NCBI GenBank assembly: GCA_012728335.1
Contig: JAAYFG010000077.1
Coordinates: forward strand, 1-43,949
DNA: 43,949 nt
Reading direction: 5' to 3'
Source of the DNA: Tissierellia bacterium
GTDB taxonomy: Bacteria > Bacillota > Clostridia > Tissierellales > Peptoniphilaceae
This document shows, piece after piece, positions 16,527 to 25,062 of the stretch; position 1 is the first letter of the stretch, and each line of letters starts with the position of its first letter. The notes beneath the pieces are model-generated. The model was not told where the DNA came from. It ran no database searches and saw only the letters and a list, made by a program, of their open reading frames with translations. A program made the translations under genes and the position numbers.

Positions 16527-18371
16527 ATGATAGATACTAAAAAACTAGACTATGTTTTAAAAAGAGTGAATAAACCTGCGAGATATATTGGGGATGAAAG
16601 AAATTCAGTAGAAAAAGATTTCAACTCTGTGGATGTAAGGTTTGCTTTTGGATTTCCAGATGTATATGAAGTGGCAATGTCGCATTTAGGAATGCATATA
16701 CTATACAATTTAATAAATGATAGAGATGATATGCTGTGTGAAAGAGTATTTGCTCCTTGGGAAGATATGGAAAGCTTAATGCGTGAACACAATATACCTC
16801 TATATGGACTGGAGAGTAAAGAAGAAATTATAAACTTTGATGTCTTAGGTTTCACCCTGCAATATGAAATGAGTTATACAAATATATTAAATATGATGGA
16901 TTTAGCTAAAATACCTTTTAAATCTGTAGATAGAGACGAAAGTCACCCATTGATAGTGGCAGGAGGTCCTTGTGCTTATAATCCTGAACCTTTAGCAGAA
17001 ATCATTGATTTATTCATGATAGGTGAAGGTGAAGAAATAATAGTTGAAGTCTTTGAATTATTAAAAGATTGTAAAATGAAAGGTCTTTCAAGAGCAGAGT
17101 TTTTATTATTAGCTTCACGTATCCAAGGCGTATATGTGCCTTCACTATATGAAGTAGAATACAATGAAGACAAAACTATTAAGTCTTTTGAGCCAAGCGT
17201 AGAGTCAGTTAACCCAATAGTGAAAAAACGCTATATAAGCGATGTAGAAGCTATGTATCAAATGGATAGAGTAATAGTTCCTTTTATTGAGACTGTTCAC
17301 GATAGAGCAGTTTTAGAAGTATTTAGAGGATGTACTCATGGATGTAGATTTTGCCAAGCAGGAATGATTTATAGACCTATTAGAGAAAAATCTAGCGAGT
17401 TATTATTAAAACAAGCAGACGATCTTATTGCTTCAACAGGCTATCAAGAAGTTTCACTTTCTTCACTAAGCTCATGTGATCACACTGAAATAGACAAAAT
17501 AGCAGTAAATTTAATGGATAAATATGTAGATGAAAAAGTGGCTATTTCATTACCATCACTTAGACTGGATTCCTTTTCAATAGACTTGTTAAAGCAAATT
17601 GAAAAAGTAAAGAGGACAGGCCTTACTTTTGCACCTGAAGCTGGAACACAAAGACTTAGAGACGTTATCAACAAAGGTGTTAATGAAGAAAACTTTGTAA
17701 ACGCAGTATCTAGTGCCTTTGAAAATGGTTGGTCAAGAGTTAAGTTATATTTTATGGTAGGATTACCAACTGAAACAAATGAAGATTTAGATGGAATAAA
17801 GGATATGTCTTATTTAGTAAGAGATTTGTTCTTCAATAGAAATAAAAAGGATATTAGAGGAAATCTACAAGTTGTAGCTAGTGCTTCATGCTTTGTACCT
17901 AAGCCTTTCACTCCGTTTCAATGGTTTAAACAAAATACGGCTGATGAGTTTTATGAAAAGTTGTATTATACTAAAGACCAAATTAAAGAGAAAAAGATAA
18001 AATTCCAATACCATGATCCTAAATTAAGTATACTAGAAGGTCTAGTAGCTAGAGGAGACAGAAGAGTTGGTGAAGTTATTATATCTGCTTGGGAAAAAGG
18101 ATGTAAATTTGACGGTTGGTCAGAATTTTTCCAATATGATAAATGGATTGAAGCCATGGAAGAAAATGATATAAGTTTTGATTTCTACAACTTTAGAGAG
18201 AGAAGTTTTGATGAGATACTACCGTGGGACTTTATAGATATAAATGTGAGTAAAGCATATTTACAAAAAGAGTATGAAAATGCAATCGCAGAAACTGTAA
18301 CTCCCGACTGTAGAAGAGGATGCAATAACTGTGGAATAGAAGATTGCGAGATGTGGAGCGTGTTCAGATGA
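16527..18371 (+). CDS. B12-binding radical SAM protein, TIGR03960 family
   Basis: A 614-residue protein. The N-terminal third is a cobalamin-binding-like domain; the radical SAM core carries CTHGCRFC with C269, C273 and C276 as [4Fe-4S] ligands, followed by SLSSLSSCDHTEI and LTFAPEAGTQRLR, both typical of this family. The reaction is not known; the family is nearly always followed by a DUF2344 gene and then RNase G and rplU in Clostridia, as here, so a role in RNA or ribosome modification is a reasonable guess and no more. The C-terminus is Cys-rich (CRRGCNNCGIEDCEMW), perhaps an auxiliary metal site. The stop overlaps the next ATG (ATGA). Confidence 0.88.
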   Translation: MIDTKKLDYVLKRVNKPARYIGDERNSVEKDFNSVDVRFAFGFPDVYEVAMSHLGMHILYNLINDRDDMLCERVFAPWEDMESLMREHNIPLYGLESKEEIINFDVLGFTLQYEMSYTNILNMMDLAKIPFKSVDRDESHPLIVAGGPCAYNPEPLAEIIDLFMIGEGEEIIVEVFELLKDCKMKGLSRAEFLLLASRIQGVYVPSLYEVEYNEDKTIKSFEPSVESVNPIVKKRYISDVEAMYQMDRVIVPFIETVHDRAVLEVFRGCTHGCRFCQAGMIYRPIREKSSELLLKQADDLIASTGYQEVSLSSLSSCDHTEIDKIAVNLMDKYVDEKVAISLPSLRLDSFSIDLLKQIEKVKRTGLTFAPEAGTQRLRDVINKGVNEENFVNAVSSAFENGWSRVKLYFMVGLPTETNEDLDGIKDMSYLVRDLFFNRNKKDIRGNLQVVASASCFVPKPFTPFQWFKQNTADEFYEKLYYTKDQIKEKKIKFQYHDPKLSILEGLVARGDRRVGEVIISAWEKGCKFDGWSEFFQYDKWIEAMEENDISFDFYNFRERSFDEILPWDFIDINVSKAYLQKEYENAIAETVTPDCRRGCNNCGIEDCEMWSVFR

Positions 18372-19060
18372 AATTGAGACTAAAGTTTAATAAATGTGGT
18401 AATTTGAAATTCATTTCACATCTAGATTTGATTAGATTATTTCAAAGATCATTTGCCATGGCGAATGTACCCATAGATTATAGTGAAGGCTTTAATCCAC
18501 ATCCTAGATTTTCAATAGGTAATCCATTGCCATTAGGTATAAATAGCGAGTGTGAATATATGGATCTTCAATTAAGAGAAGAAGTAATACCGGAAGAAAT
18601 CGTTGATTCTTTGAATAGGGTATTACCTAAAAATATTAAGATATTAGGATATTCACTAGAGAATTTAGACAAAAATGTATCTAGGATAATAGAATATGCT
18701 TTATACGAATTCACTATCTATGATTATGATAAAAAATTTGATGACATAGATGAATTTAATACGAAAATCAGTATATGGCTTGAGAATGATGAAATAAAAA
18801 TAACGAGATTTCGTAAGAAAAAAGGTAAAAAGACAGAAATAGAAGAAAATATCAAAGAATATTTAGAGAGTGTCCAAGTAGTTTCGTACGAAGATGAATT
18901 AAAAATTGATGCAATTATTAGAAATGGTGCTGAAAAATATTTAAAACCAGAGCTCTTCTTTGAAGCATTAAATAGAGATTTGGAATTAGGTATCGATTTG
19001 AACTCTGTATATATTAATAGAGTCAATTTATTTGATGAGAACATGGAAGAAATAATTTAA
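18368..19060 (+). CDS. Radical SAM-associated DUF2344 protein (TIGR03936)
   Basis: A 230-residue protein with the N-terminal family pattern LRLKFNKCGNLKFISHLDLIRLFQR and then FNPHPRFSIGNPLPLGI. It is the obligate neighbour of the TIGR03960 radical SAM gene and in some genomes is fused to it, so the two presumably act as one enzyme. The ATG at 18368 sits in an ATGA overlap with the upstream stop and has GGAG before it; the frame extends further 5' to a TTG but that would cover the partner gene's end. The second half (about 120-190) is Lys/Glu-rich. Function unknown. Confidence 0.87.
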   Translation: MKLRLKFNKCGNLKFISHLDLIRLFQRSFAMANVPIDYSEGFNPHPRFSIGNPLPLGINSECEYMDLQLREEVIPEEIVDSLNRVLPKNIKILGYSLENLDKNVSRIIEYALYEFTIYDYDKKFDDIDEFNTKISIWLENDEIKITRFRKKKGKKTEIEENIKEYLESVQVVSYEDELKIDAIIRNGAEKYLKPELFFEALNRDLELGIDLNSVYINRVNLFDENMEEII

Positions 19061-19071
19061 AGGTGAAAGCA

Positions 19072-20205
19072 TTGAAATTTCAATTCATAGAGAAAACTAA
19101 TAAAGATGTTTATATAATAGGAATAGTTGATAGTGATAAATTAGTAGAAATTACTATCTTTGACAATTCCCATGAAAGCAAAGTAGGAAATATCTACAGA
19201 GGGCGAGTAATTAATATAGTTAAAGGTCTAAAAGCTGCTTTTGTAAATATTGGTCTAAAATCGAATGCTTATCTATATTTAGGTGATGACAGACTAGAGG
19301 AAATTAACGAAGGAGAACAGGTAATAGTACAAGTTTCCAAAGATGAATTTGATCAAAAGGGAGCAAAGGTTACTACTGAATATTCATTGAGGGGCAATCA
19401 TATTGTACTTATGCCTTTTAATAGCGATATCAAACTTTCGAAGAAGATAAAGAGTATAGATAGAAGACGAGAATTGTTTACACTTGCCAAAGAAAATAGT
19501 AATGGATTTGGATTAATTTTAAGAACTTCATCAGAATTTGCACCTGAGGAAGATATTTTAAAAGAATTGAATTGTTTAATTGAGGAGTTCAATAGAATTG
19601 AGGATAGCAGAAATTTTATTCCTACTCCAAAACTAGTTAGAGCTAAAGAGGGAAATAGAGAAATAAGTATTAATGCTGATGTAGATTATGTTATTACTAA
19701 TGATAATGAACTATATCAAAAGATTAAACAGACTAATCATGGTGATAGAGCCAAATATGATGGAAGATTTAGTATCAGGTATTCAGAAAAACTTTATACT
19801 ACATTTAAAAGCCTCTTTGATAAGAAAATTGAATTACCAAATGGTGCTCAAATAGTAATTGAGAATACTGAAGCAATGAACGTAATAGACGTAAACTCCA
19901 AAAAGTATTTCGATGATTATGATTTGAACAAGACCATATTAAATACGAATAAGAGTGCAGCAGAAGAAATACTAAAACAGATTGCACTTAGAGACCTATC
20001 TGGTATAATCATAATAGACTTCATAGATTTCATAGATTTGAACGAAAAGAAAGAATTTCTTGAATGGTTCACAGAAGAGTCTAAACTGTATAATAACGCT
20101 CCTAATATCTTGGGATTTACGAAATTAGGACTTATGGAAATGACTAGAAGAAGAAGTATTAACTCACAATTTATAAAAGAGCGTAAAATTGACGATTTAT
20201 GGTAA
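19072..20205 (+). CDS. rng: Ribonuclease G/E family, short form lacking the zinc link
   Basis: A 377-residue endoribonuclease of the RNase E/G family, which cuts single-stranded AU-rich RNA in rRNA maturation and mRNA decay. It has the S1 domain (GNIYRGRVINIVKGLKAAFVNIG, with an insertion relative to the fold) and the DNase I-like catalytic core with D273 in VIDVNS and D316 in IIDFIDF as Mg ligands. The protein ends at MTRRRSINSQ plus a short tail, so the CPxCxG zinc-link and the small dimerisation domain found in typical 450-490-residue RNase G are absent. No continuation is visible after the stop. TTG at 19072 is favoured by AAAGGTG seven bases before; GTG at 19063 is the alternative. Confidence 0.86.
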   Translation: MKFQFIEKTNKDVYIIGIVDSDKLVEITIFDNSHESKVGNIYRGRVINIVKGLKAAFVNIGLKSNAYLYLGDDRLEEINEGEQVIVQVSKDEFDQKGAKVTTEYSLRGNHIVLMPFNSDIKLSKKIKSIDRRRELFTLAKENSNGFGLILRTSSEFAPEEDILKELNCLIEEFNRIEDSRNFIPTPKLVRAKEGNREISINADVDYVITNDNELYQKIKQTNHGDRAKYDGRFSIRYSEKLYTTFKSLFDKKIELPNGAQIVIENTEAMNVIDVNSKKYFDDYDLNKTILNTNKSAAEEILKQIALRDLSGIIIIDFIDFIDLNEKKEFLEWFTEESKLYNNAPNILGFTKLGLMEMTRRRSINSQFIKERKIDDLW

Positions 20206-20212
20206 GTTTTAA

Positions 20213-20241
20213 TTGACTTTTATATAATGTAGTGATATTAT
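20213..20241 (+). promoter_or_regulatory. Promoter of the rplU-prp-rpmA operon
   Basis: TTGACT at 20213-20218 and TATTAT at 20236-20241 with an ideal 17-base spacer, starting eight bases after the RNase G stop. Transcription should begin near 20248, at the L21 leader. Confidence 0.75.
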
Positions 20242-20245
20242 ATGA

Positions 20246-20312
20246 AGTTGTAAGCCGCTCATTTTAAGGTCGAAATCTCATAATGTGTGAGTACCTTATA
20301 TGGCGAGTCTAG
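20246..20312 (+). promoter_or_regulatory. L21 leader RNA (autoregulatory ribosomal-protein leader)
   Basis: The region between promoter and rplU folds into nested helices: TAAGGT (20265-20270) with ACCTTA (20293-20298), inside it CTCA (20277-20280) with TGAG (20288-20291), and outside it CGCTCAT with ATGGCG. Position and architecture match the L21 leader known upstream of rplU-ysxB-rpmA in Bacillota, thought to bind L21 and feed back on the operon. No covariance search was possible. Confidence 0.7.
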
Positions 20313-20333
20313 ATAAGAGGAGGTGTCTTATTG

Positions 20334-20642
20334 ATGTATGCAGTAATTGAAACAGGTGGTAAACAATACAGAGTACAAGAAGGCGATGTATTGAGAATCG
20401 AAAAAATTGAAGCAGAAGTTGGATCAAAAACAGTTTTTGATAAAGTGTTACTTTTTTCTGATGGAGAAGAACTTAAAGTTGGTAACCCATATATCGAAGG
20501 AGCGGTTGTGGAAGCAACAGTTGAAGATCAAAACAAAGCTAAGAAAATTATAGTTTATAAATATAAAGCTAAGAAAAACTATAGAAAGAAACAAGGTCAT
20601 CGTCAGCCATATACAGAAGTAAAAATTGGTAAACTGGCATAA
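20334..20642 (+). CDS. rplU: 50S ribosomal protein L21
   Basis: A 102-residue protein beginning [18 protein letters not shown], the invariant L21 N-terminus, with the C-terminal basic block [19 protein letters not shown] that contacts 23S rRNA. The ATG at 20334 follows GAGGAGGTG; the TTG one codon earlier is not needed. It is the first gene of the three-gene operon below the L21 leader. Its stop overlaps the prp start by one base. Confidence 0.98.
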   Translation: MYAVIETGGKQYRVQEGDVLRIEKIEAEVGSKTVFDKVLLFSDGEELKVGNPYIEGAVVEATVEDQNKAKKIIVYKYKAKKNYRKKQGHRQPYTEVKIGKLA

Positions 20643-20980
20643 TGATTTCTGTTTATATCTATAGGGACAAGAACTCATCAATCAAAAAAATTGAAATGAC
20701 TGGACATGCAGACTTTGGATTCCGTGGTGATGATATAGTATGTGCAAGTGCATCATTTTTATCCTATACACTACTAAATTATTTAATAGAAGTATTGGAG
20801 TTAGACGAAAGTCAATTACATTATGAAATCAATGAGGAATTACCATATTTTCTTATTGAAATCAAGAACGATGAGAGTGCCGAAAGGGCAAAACAAGGAT
20901 TAGAATTTTATGAAATAGGGATTGTATCTCTAGTTGAACATTATAGTGATAATGTAGATCTTCTATACAGGGAGGTGTAG
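20642..20980 (+). CDS. prp: Ribosomal-processing cysteine protease Prp (YsxB)
   Basis: A 112-residue protease that removes the N-terminal extension of ribosomal protein L27 in Bacillota. The catalytic pair is visible in [19 protein letters not shown]22 and C34. It lies between rplU and rpmA, the universal position, and the L27 in this window does carry the extension it cuts. Length is normal. The start is fixed by the TAATG overlap with rplU. Confidence 0.95.
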   Translation: MISVYIYRDKNSSIKKIEMTGHADFGFRGDDIVCASASFLSYTLLNYLIEVLELDESQLHYEINEELPYFLIEIKNDESAERAKQGLEFYEIGIVSLVEHYSDNVDLLYREV

Positions 20981-20982
20981 AG

Positions 20983-21267
20983 ATGTTAAAATTAAATTTA
21001 CAACTTTTTGCTTCCAAAAAAGGAGTAGGTAGCTCTAAGAACGGTAGAGATAGTGCTGCTAAAAGACTTGGTGTGAAGAAAAGTGACGGTACTTCAGTAT
21101 TAGCTGGAAACATTCTAGTTAGACAAAGAGGTACAAAAATACATCCAGGCGAAAATGTAGGTAAAGGTAAAGATGATACTTTATTTGCATTAATTGATGG
21201 AGTAGTAAAATTTGAAAACAAAGGTAGAGACAAAAAACAAGTTAGTGTTTATGCAGTAGCTGAATAA
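20983..21267 (+). CDS. rpmA: 50S ribosomal protein L27 (with cleavable N-terminal extension)
   Basis: A 94-residue protein. It starts [18 protein letters not shown]: the first nine or so residues are the Prp-cleaved leader of Bacillota, and SKKG begins the mature L27 whose N-terminus reaches the peptidyl transferase centre. The rest ([26 protein letters not shown]) is canonical. A GGAGGTG lies ahead of the ATG. A strong terminator follows. Confidence 0.98.
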   Translation: MLKLNLQLFASKKGVGSSKNGRDSAAKRLGVKKSDGTSVLAGNILVRQRGTKIHPGENVGKGKDDTLFALIDGVVKFENKGRDKKQVSVYAVAE

Positions 21268-21276
21268 TTTTGTTTG

Positions 21277-21320
21277 AAAGATATGGCTTTATTTATAATG
21301 CTATATCTTTTTTGTTTTTT
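21277..21320 (+). terminator. Rho-independent terminator after rpmA
   Basis: An 11-base stem (21277-21287 with 21300-21310, one G-T pair) with a 12-base loop, followed by a T-rich run to 21320. Confidence 0.9.
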
Positions 21321-21343
21321 ATGGTAACAAATTGTTTACACAT

Positions 21344-21373
21344 TTCAAAAATTCAACTAAAATGTAGTATAAT
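21344..21373 (+). promoter_or_regulatory. Possible promoter for obg and downstream genes
   Basis: A perfect TATAAT at 21368-21373 lies 57 bases before obg; the best -35 is a weak TTCAAA at 21344-21349 (18-base spacer). Its position directly after the rpmA terminator supports it. Confidence 0.4.
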
Positions 21374-21429
21374 ATCTGTAGAAGTGGTATTATGATTGAT
21401 ATATATAAGATAGAAAAGAAGGTGAATCA

Positions 21430-22698
21430 ATGTTTATAGATACTGCGAAGATTAACGTTACTGCTGGAAAAGGCGGAGACGGAGCTGTTGCATGGAGAAG
21501 AGAAAAATTTGAACCTGCAGGAGGTCCAGCTGGTGGTGACGGTGGAAAAGGTGGTTCAATTATACTGACTGCCAGTGAAGACATCCATACACTTATGGAC
21601 TTTAGATATAAAAGAGTATATAAGGGACAAAACGGTGAAAATGGTAGATCCAAAAAGCAATTTGGTAAAGACGGTGAAGATATAAGATTAAAGGTACCTG
21701 TGGGAACATTAGTCAAAGATTCATCTACTGGTACAGTTATCGTTGACTTAAGAGAAAATAATCAAGAATATATTATTGCTAGAGGTGGCCGTGGTGGTAA
21801 AGGTAATGCCAAATTTACGACTCCTACTAGACAAGCTCCTAAATTTGCACAACCGGGAAGAAAAGGTGAATCGCTAGAAATAGTTCTGGAACTAAAACTA
21901 CTAGCTGATGTTGGCTTAGTAGGATTTCCTAATGTAGTGAAATCATCATTGTTATCAGTGATTTCAGCTGCAAAACCTAAAATTGACAATTATCATTTTA
22001 CAACTCTTCAACCTAATTTAGGAGTAGTAAGAGTAGCTGATGAAATGAGTTTTGTGGTAGCAGATATACCTGGCTTAATCGAAGGCGCATCAGCAGGAGC
22101 AGGATTAGGACATGAATTTTTAAAACACGTGGAAAGAACTAGATTATTGATACATGTAATAGACGTATCGGGTTTTGAAGGTAGAGATCCTGTGGAGGAC
22201 TACTATTTGATAAATGAAGAACTAAACAGCTATAACTTGAGTTTAGGGGATAAAGAGCAAATCGTCTTTGCAAATAAAATGGACTTACCGGGTGCTGAAG
22301 AAGGATTAGAAAAACTGAAAGCGGAATTAGAACCAAAAGGCATTAAAATATTTGATGGTTCCGTTGCGACTACGAGAAATCTTGAGCCTATGCTTTATTA
22401 TGTATGGGAAAGATTAAAAGCTAATCCAGTAAAATATGAAACATATGATGAAGAATATGTTGAAGTAGAAACAATAGCAGAACCAATCACAGTAGAAAGA
22501 ATCGGAAATGACTATATCGTTGAAGGAGATGAAATAGAATATGTATTGAATTCTATTAACTTTGAAGACAATGAGTCAATTAAGTATTTCCAAGATATGC
22601 TTAGGAAAAAAGGTATTGTAGACAGACTTGAAGCATTGGGAATACAAGAGGGCGATCCTGTATTCATATGTGATATGGAATTTGAATTTATACCGTAG
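21430..22698 (+). CDS. obg: Obg-family GTPase (ObgE/CgtA) with altered P-loop
   Basis: A 422-residue essential GTPase of late 50S assembly and stress signalling. Domains: glycine-rich Obg fold (1-158, with EPAGGPAGGDGGKGGS), G domain (about 160-335) and C-terminal OCT domain. G3 is DIPG (212-215) and G4 is NKMD (282-285), both normal. The P-loop, however, reads GFPNVVKSS where the family has GFPNVGKS[ST]: V170 (codon GTG) replaces the glycine before the catalytic lysine K171. The G5 region is GSVATT (S311-V312) instead of the usual SA pair. Both would be expected to weaken nucleotide binding. Gene order obg-yhbY-nadD-yqeK is standard. Confidence 0.94.
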   Translation: MFIDTAKINVTAGKGGDGAVAWRREKFEPAGGPAGGDGGKGGSIILTASEDIHTLMDFRYKRVYKGQNGENGRSKKQFGKDGEDIRLKVPVGTLVKDSSTGTVIVDLRENNQEYIIARGGRGGKGNAKFTTPTRQAPKFAQPGRKGESLEIVLELKLLADVGLVGFPNVVKSSLLSVISAAKPKIDNYHFTTLQPNLGVVRVADEMSFVVADIPGLIEGASAGAGLGHEFLKHVERTRLLIHVIDVSGFEGRDPVEDYYLINEELNSYNLSLGDKEQIVFANKMDLPGAEEGLEKLKAELEPKGIKIFDGSVATTRNLEPMLYYVWERLKANPVKYETYDEEYVEVETIAEPITVERIGNDYIVEGDEIEYVLNSINFEDNESIKYFQDMLRKKGIVDRLEALGIQEGDPVFICDMEFEFIP

Positions 22699-22706
22699 GA
22701 GGAATT

Positions 22707-22997
22707 ATGTTAACAGGCAAACAGAGAAGTTATCTAAAATCACTGGCTAATACTTTGGATCCAGTAGTTCAAATAGGTAAAAATGGATTGACAGATTCAG
22801 TTATAGAATCTATAAACGATGTATTAGAAACTAGAGAACTAGTTAAGATTACAGTATTAGATAACAGCCCAGAAGGAGTAAAAGAAATCACTAGCGAAAT
22901 ACTTGATAGAACAGGAGCAGAATTTGTTCAATCTCTAGGCAGTAAATTAGTGATTTATAAAGAATCAGAGAATAATAAAAAAATAGAACTTGTGTGA
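22707..22997 (+). CDS. yhbY: CRM-domain ribosome assembly RNA-binding protein YhbY
   Basis: A 96-residue single CRM-domain protein: LTGKQRSYLKSLANTLDPVV, then the conserved QIGKNGLTDSVIESI containing the GxxG-like RNA loop. It binds pre-50S rRNA. It starts nine bases after obg with GGAGGA before the ATG, and its stop overlaps the possible GTG start of nadD. Length typical (95-100). Confidence 0.93.
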   Translation: MLTGKQRSYLKSLANTLDPVVQIGKNGLTDSVIESINDVLETRELVKITVLDNSPEGVKEITSEILDRTGAEFVQSLGSKLVIYKESENNKKIELV

Positions 22998-23002
22998 TAG
23001 AT

Positions 23003-23605
23003 ATGAGAATTGGAATCTTAGGTGGTACTTTTAATCCTATTCATAACGGTCATTTATTATTAGGTGAACTAGTTAGAGAAAAGGAGTCATTAGACACCAT
23101 TATCTTTTTACCAACTGGAAATGCGCCTCACAAGGCAAATATAGCTCCAAGTGTAATGAGATATGAAATGGTCTCTATTGCAACTGAAGACAATGATAAT
23201 TTTGTAGTTTTAGATATTGAAACTAATAGAGAAGGATATAGCTTCACTATAGACTCTATAAAGATTATTGAAAATATGTATCCCAATGCTGAACTGTTTT
23301 TCATCATAGGATTAGATACATTATTTACATTGCAAACTTGGAGATGTTTTGACGAAATTGTGAAGAAGACGTCATTTTTAGTTGCACCACGTATGAGTTA
23401 TCACGATGTTGACGTTGCAGATATAAAGTTACAGACTGAATATCTAGAAAATGAATACGATGCTCATATAAAAATAGTTAAGACCAATCTATTTGATTTG
23501 TCTTCGACGGAAGTAAGATATAGGATAAAAAATAATCTTTCCACTAAATATATGATTCCTGAAGGAGTAAGTAAGTACATTGAAAGCAAGAGACTATATA
23601 AATAG
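23003..23605 (+). CDS. nadD: Nicotinate-nucleotide adenylyltransferase
   Basis: A 200-residue nucleotidyltransferase that makes deamido-NAD+ from nicotinate mononucleotide and ATP. It opens MRIGILGGTFNPIHNGH (the HxGH motif is HNGH) and ends with the second family motif LSSTEVR. The ATG at 23003 gives the canonical N-terminus; a GTG at 22994, overlapping the yhbY stop, would add three residues. Ribosome binding sequence is weak, fitting coupling to yhbY. It overlaps the start of yqeK by 26 bases. Confidence 0.94.
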   Translation: MRIGILGGTFNPIHNGHLLLGELVREKESLDTIIFLPTGNAPHKANIAPSVMRYEMVSIATEDNDNFVVLDIETNREGYSFTIDSIKIIENMYPNAELFFIIGLDTLFTLQTWRCFDEIVKKTSFLVAPRMSYHDVDVADIKLQTEYLENEYDAHIKIVKTNLFDLSSTEVRYRIKNNLSTKYMIPEGVSKYIESKRLYK

Positions 23606-24164
23606 TGACAATAATAAATTGTTGATTGAAAACATTGGAGAAAAGCGATTTAATCATACTATTAGAGTCGTTGAAACAGCTGAAAAATTGGCGAAATTCT
23701 ACGAAACAAATATTGAATCTGCTAAAATAGCTGCATATTTTCATGATTGCGGTAAGTTTCTAGACAAGTCTCTAATTTGGAGCAAAGCTGAAAAATATGG
23801 ACTTGATATAGAAGATGAGATGAGACAATCTCCACAAATTATACATGGTTTTTTAGCTGCAAAGATTATTGAAAATGATTATGGTATAGAAGATATAGAC
23901 ATTCTAAATTCCATAAGATATCATACTACTGGCAGAACTAATATGTCTACTTTAGAAAAGGTTATCTATATTTCCGACTACATTGAGCCAGGACGTAGTT
24001 TTGAAGGTGTTGAAATAGTAAGAGACATGATATACAAAAATCTTGATATGGCGCTTTACACGGCGTTAAATCAAACGATAAACAATTTAATAGTAAATGA
24101 TATATATATTGCAAAAAACAGCTTTTTAGCTAGAAACTATTATTTACTAGAATACAAGAGGTAA
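23580..24164 (+). CDS. yqeK: HD-domain hydrolase YqeK (diadenosine tetraphosphatase)
   Basis: A 194-residue HD-superfamily protein: FNHTIRVVETAEKL, YFHDCGKF (the HD pair) and RYHTTGRTNMSTLEKVIYISDYIEPGR. YqeK proteins hydrolyse Ap4A symmetrically to two ADP and always follow nadD, as here. The TTG at 23580 overlaps nadD by 26 bases and has GAAGGAG about 12 bases upstream; a later start at one of the Leu codons near 23622 is possible and would not affect the HD core. Confidence 0.92.
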   Translation: MKARDYINSDNNKLLIENIGEKRFNHTIRVVETAEKLAKFYETNIESAKIAAYFHDCGKFLDKSLIWSKAEKYGLDIEDEMRQSPQIIHGFLAAKIIENDYGIEDIDILNSIRYHTTGRTNMSTLEKVIYISDYIEPGRSFEGVEIVRDMIYKNLDMALYTALNQTINNLIVNDIYIAKNSFLARNYYLLEYKR

Positions 24165-24170
24165 AAACAG

Positions 24171-25052
24171 ATGAAAAAAGCTTTTAAAAGAACGTTCCTT
24201 ATTACATTAATTTTAATAGTAGTGTATTTTGGTTCGATTCTACTATTCTTTACTAAATCTCATGGAATGAATTTCTTTTCAGGAGAGAGTGGAGAAAATG
24301 GAAACAGTACGTCAATTCTGATGTTAGGAGTGGATTCTCTTAATTCAAATGATGGTGGAAACAGTCGTTCAGATACTATGATGCTATTAAATTACAATAA
24401 GGGATCTAATACCTTTTCAATAGTATCAATACCAAGGGATACGAGAACAGTAATACCTGGTAGGGCAAATAAAGAGAGAATCAATCACGCATATGCTTAT
24501 GGTGGCGCAGAATTATCTCTCCAAGTAGTAAATAATTTATTAGGTACAAATATAAAAAATTACTTAGTAGTAGATTATGGCTTAGTAGAAAAAATAGTTG
24601 ATGTAATGGGTGGAGTAAAGGTAGAAGTACCACAAGACATGCACTATGAAGATCCAACTGCAAATCCACCACTATATATAGATTTAAAACAAGGAGAACA
24701 AGTTTTAAATGGTGATGAATCACTTCAATTATTGAGATTTAGAGGATATCCAACTGCTGATTTAGGCAGAGTACAAGTTCAACAGGCTTTTATGTCATCT
24801 TTTTTAGGAAAAGTAAAAAGCCCATTGACTGTTGCTAAATTGCCTTTATTGGTAAAAGCATATGGAGAAAACTCAAATTCTAATGTGAGTTTAAACACAT
24901 TATTTAATTTATTTATGGGTTCATTAAAAGTTTCAGATGATGGTATACAAGGGTATACATTACCTGGAGAGCCACAGATGATAGGTGGAGTTTCATATTT
25001 TATAAACTATGATCAACAGTCACGAGAACTGATAGATCAAATTATGAATTAG
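24171..25052 (+). CDS. LytR-CpsA-Psr (LCP) family protein
   Basis: A 293-residue protein with an N-terminal membrane helix (about 7-27) and an extracellular LCP domain, which transfers polyprenyl-phosphate-linked glycopolymers such as teichoic acids or capsule onto peptidoglycan. Family blocks: ILMLGVDS, SRSDTMMLL, IVSIPRDTRT with catalytic-site Arg and Asp, RINHAYAYGG, and LLRFRGYPTADLGRVQVQQ. Length is near the single-domain form. In Clostridia it sits between yqeK and rsfS exactly as here. No polymer synthesis genes are nearby, so the cargo is unknown. Confidence 0.93.
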   Translation: MKKAFKRTFLITLILIVVYFGSILLFFTKSHGMNFFSGESGENGNSTSILMLGVDSLNSNDGGNSRSDTMMLLNYNKGSNTFSIVSIPRDTRTVIPGRANKERINHAYAYGGAELSLQVVNNLLGTNIKNYLVVDYGLVEKIVDVMGGVKVEVPQDMHYEDPTANPPLYIDLKQGEQVLNGDESLQLLRFRGYPTADLGRVQVQQAFMSSFLGKVKSPLTVAKLPLLVKAYGENSNSNVSLNTLFNLFMGSLKVSDDGIQGYTLPGEPQMIGGVSYFINYDQQSRELIDQIMN

Positions 25053-25062
25053 GAGGAATATT

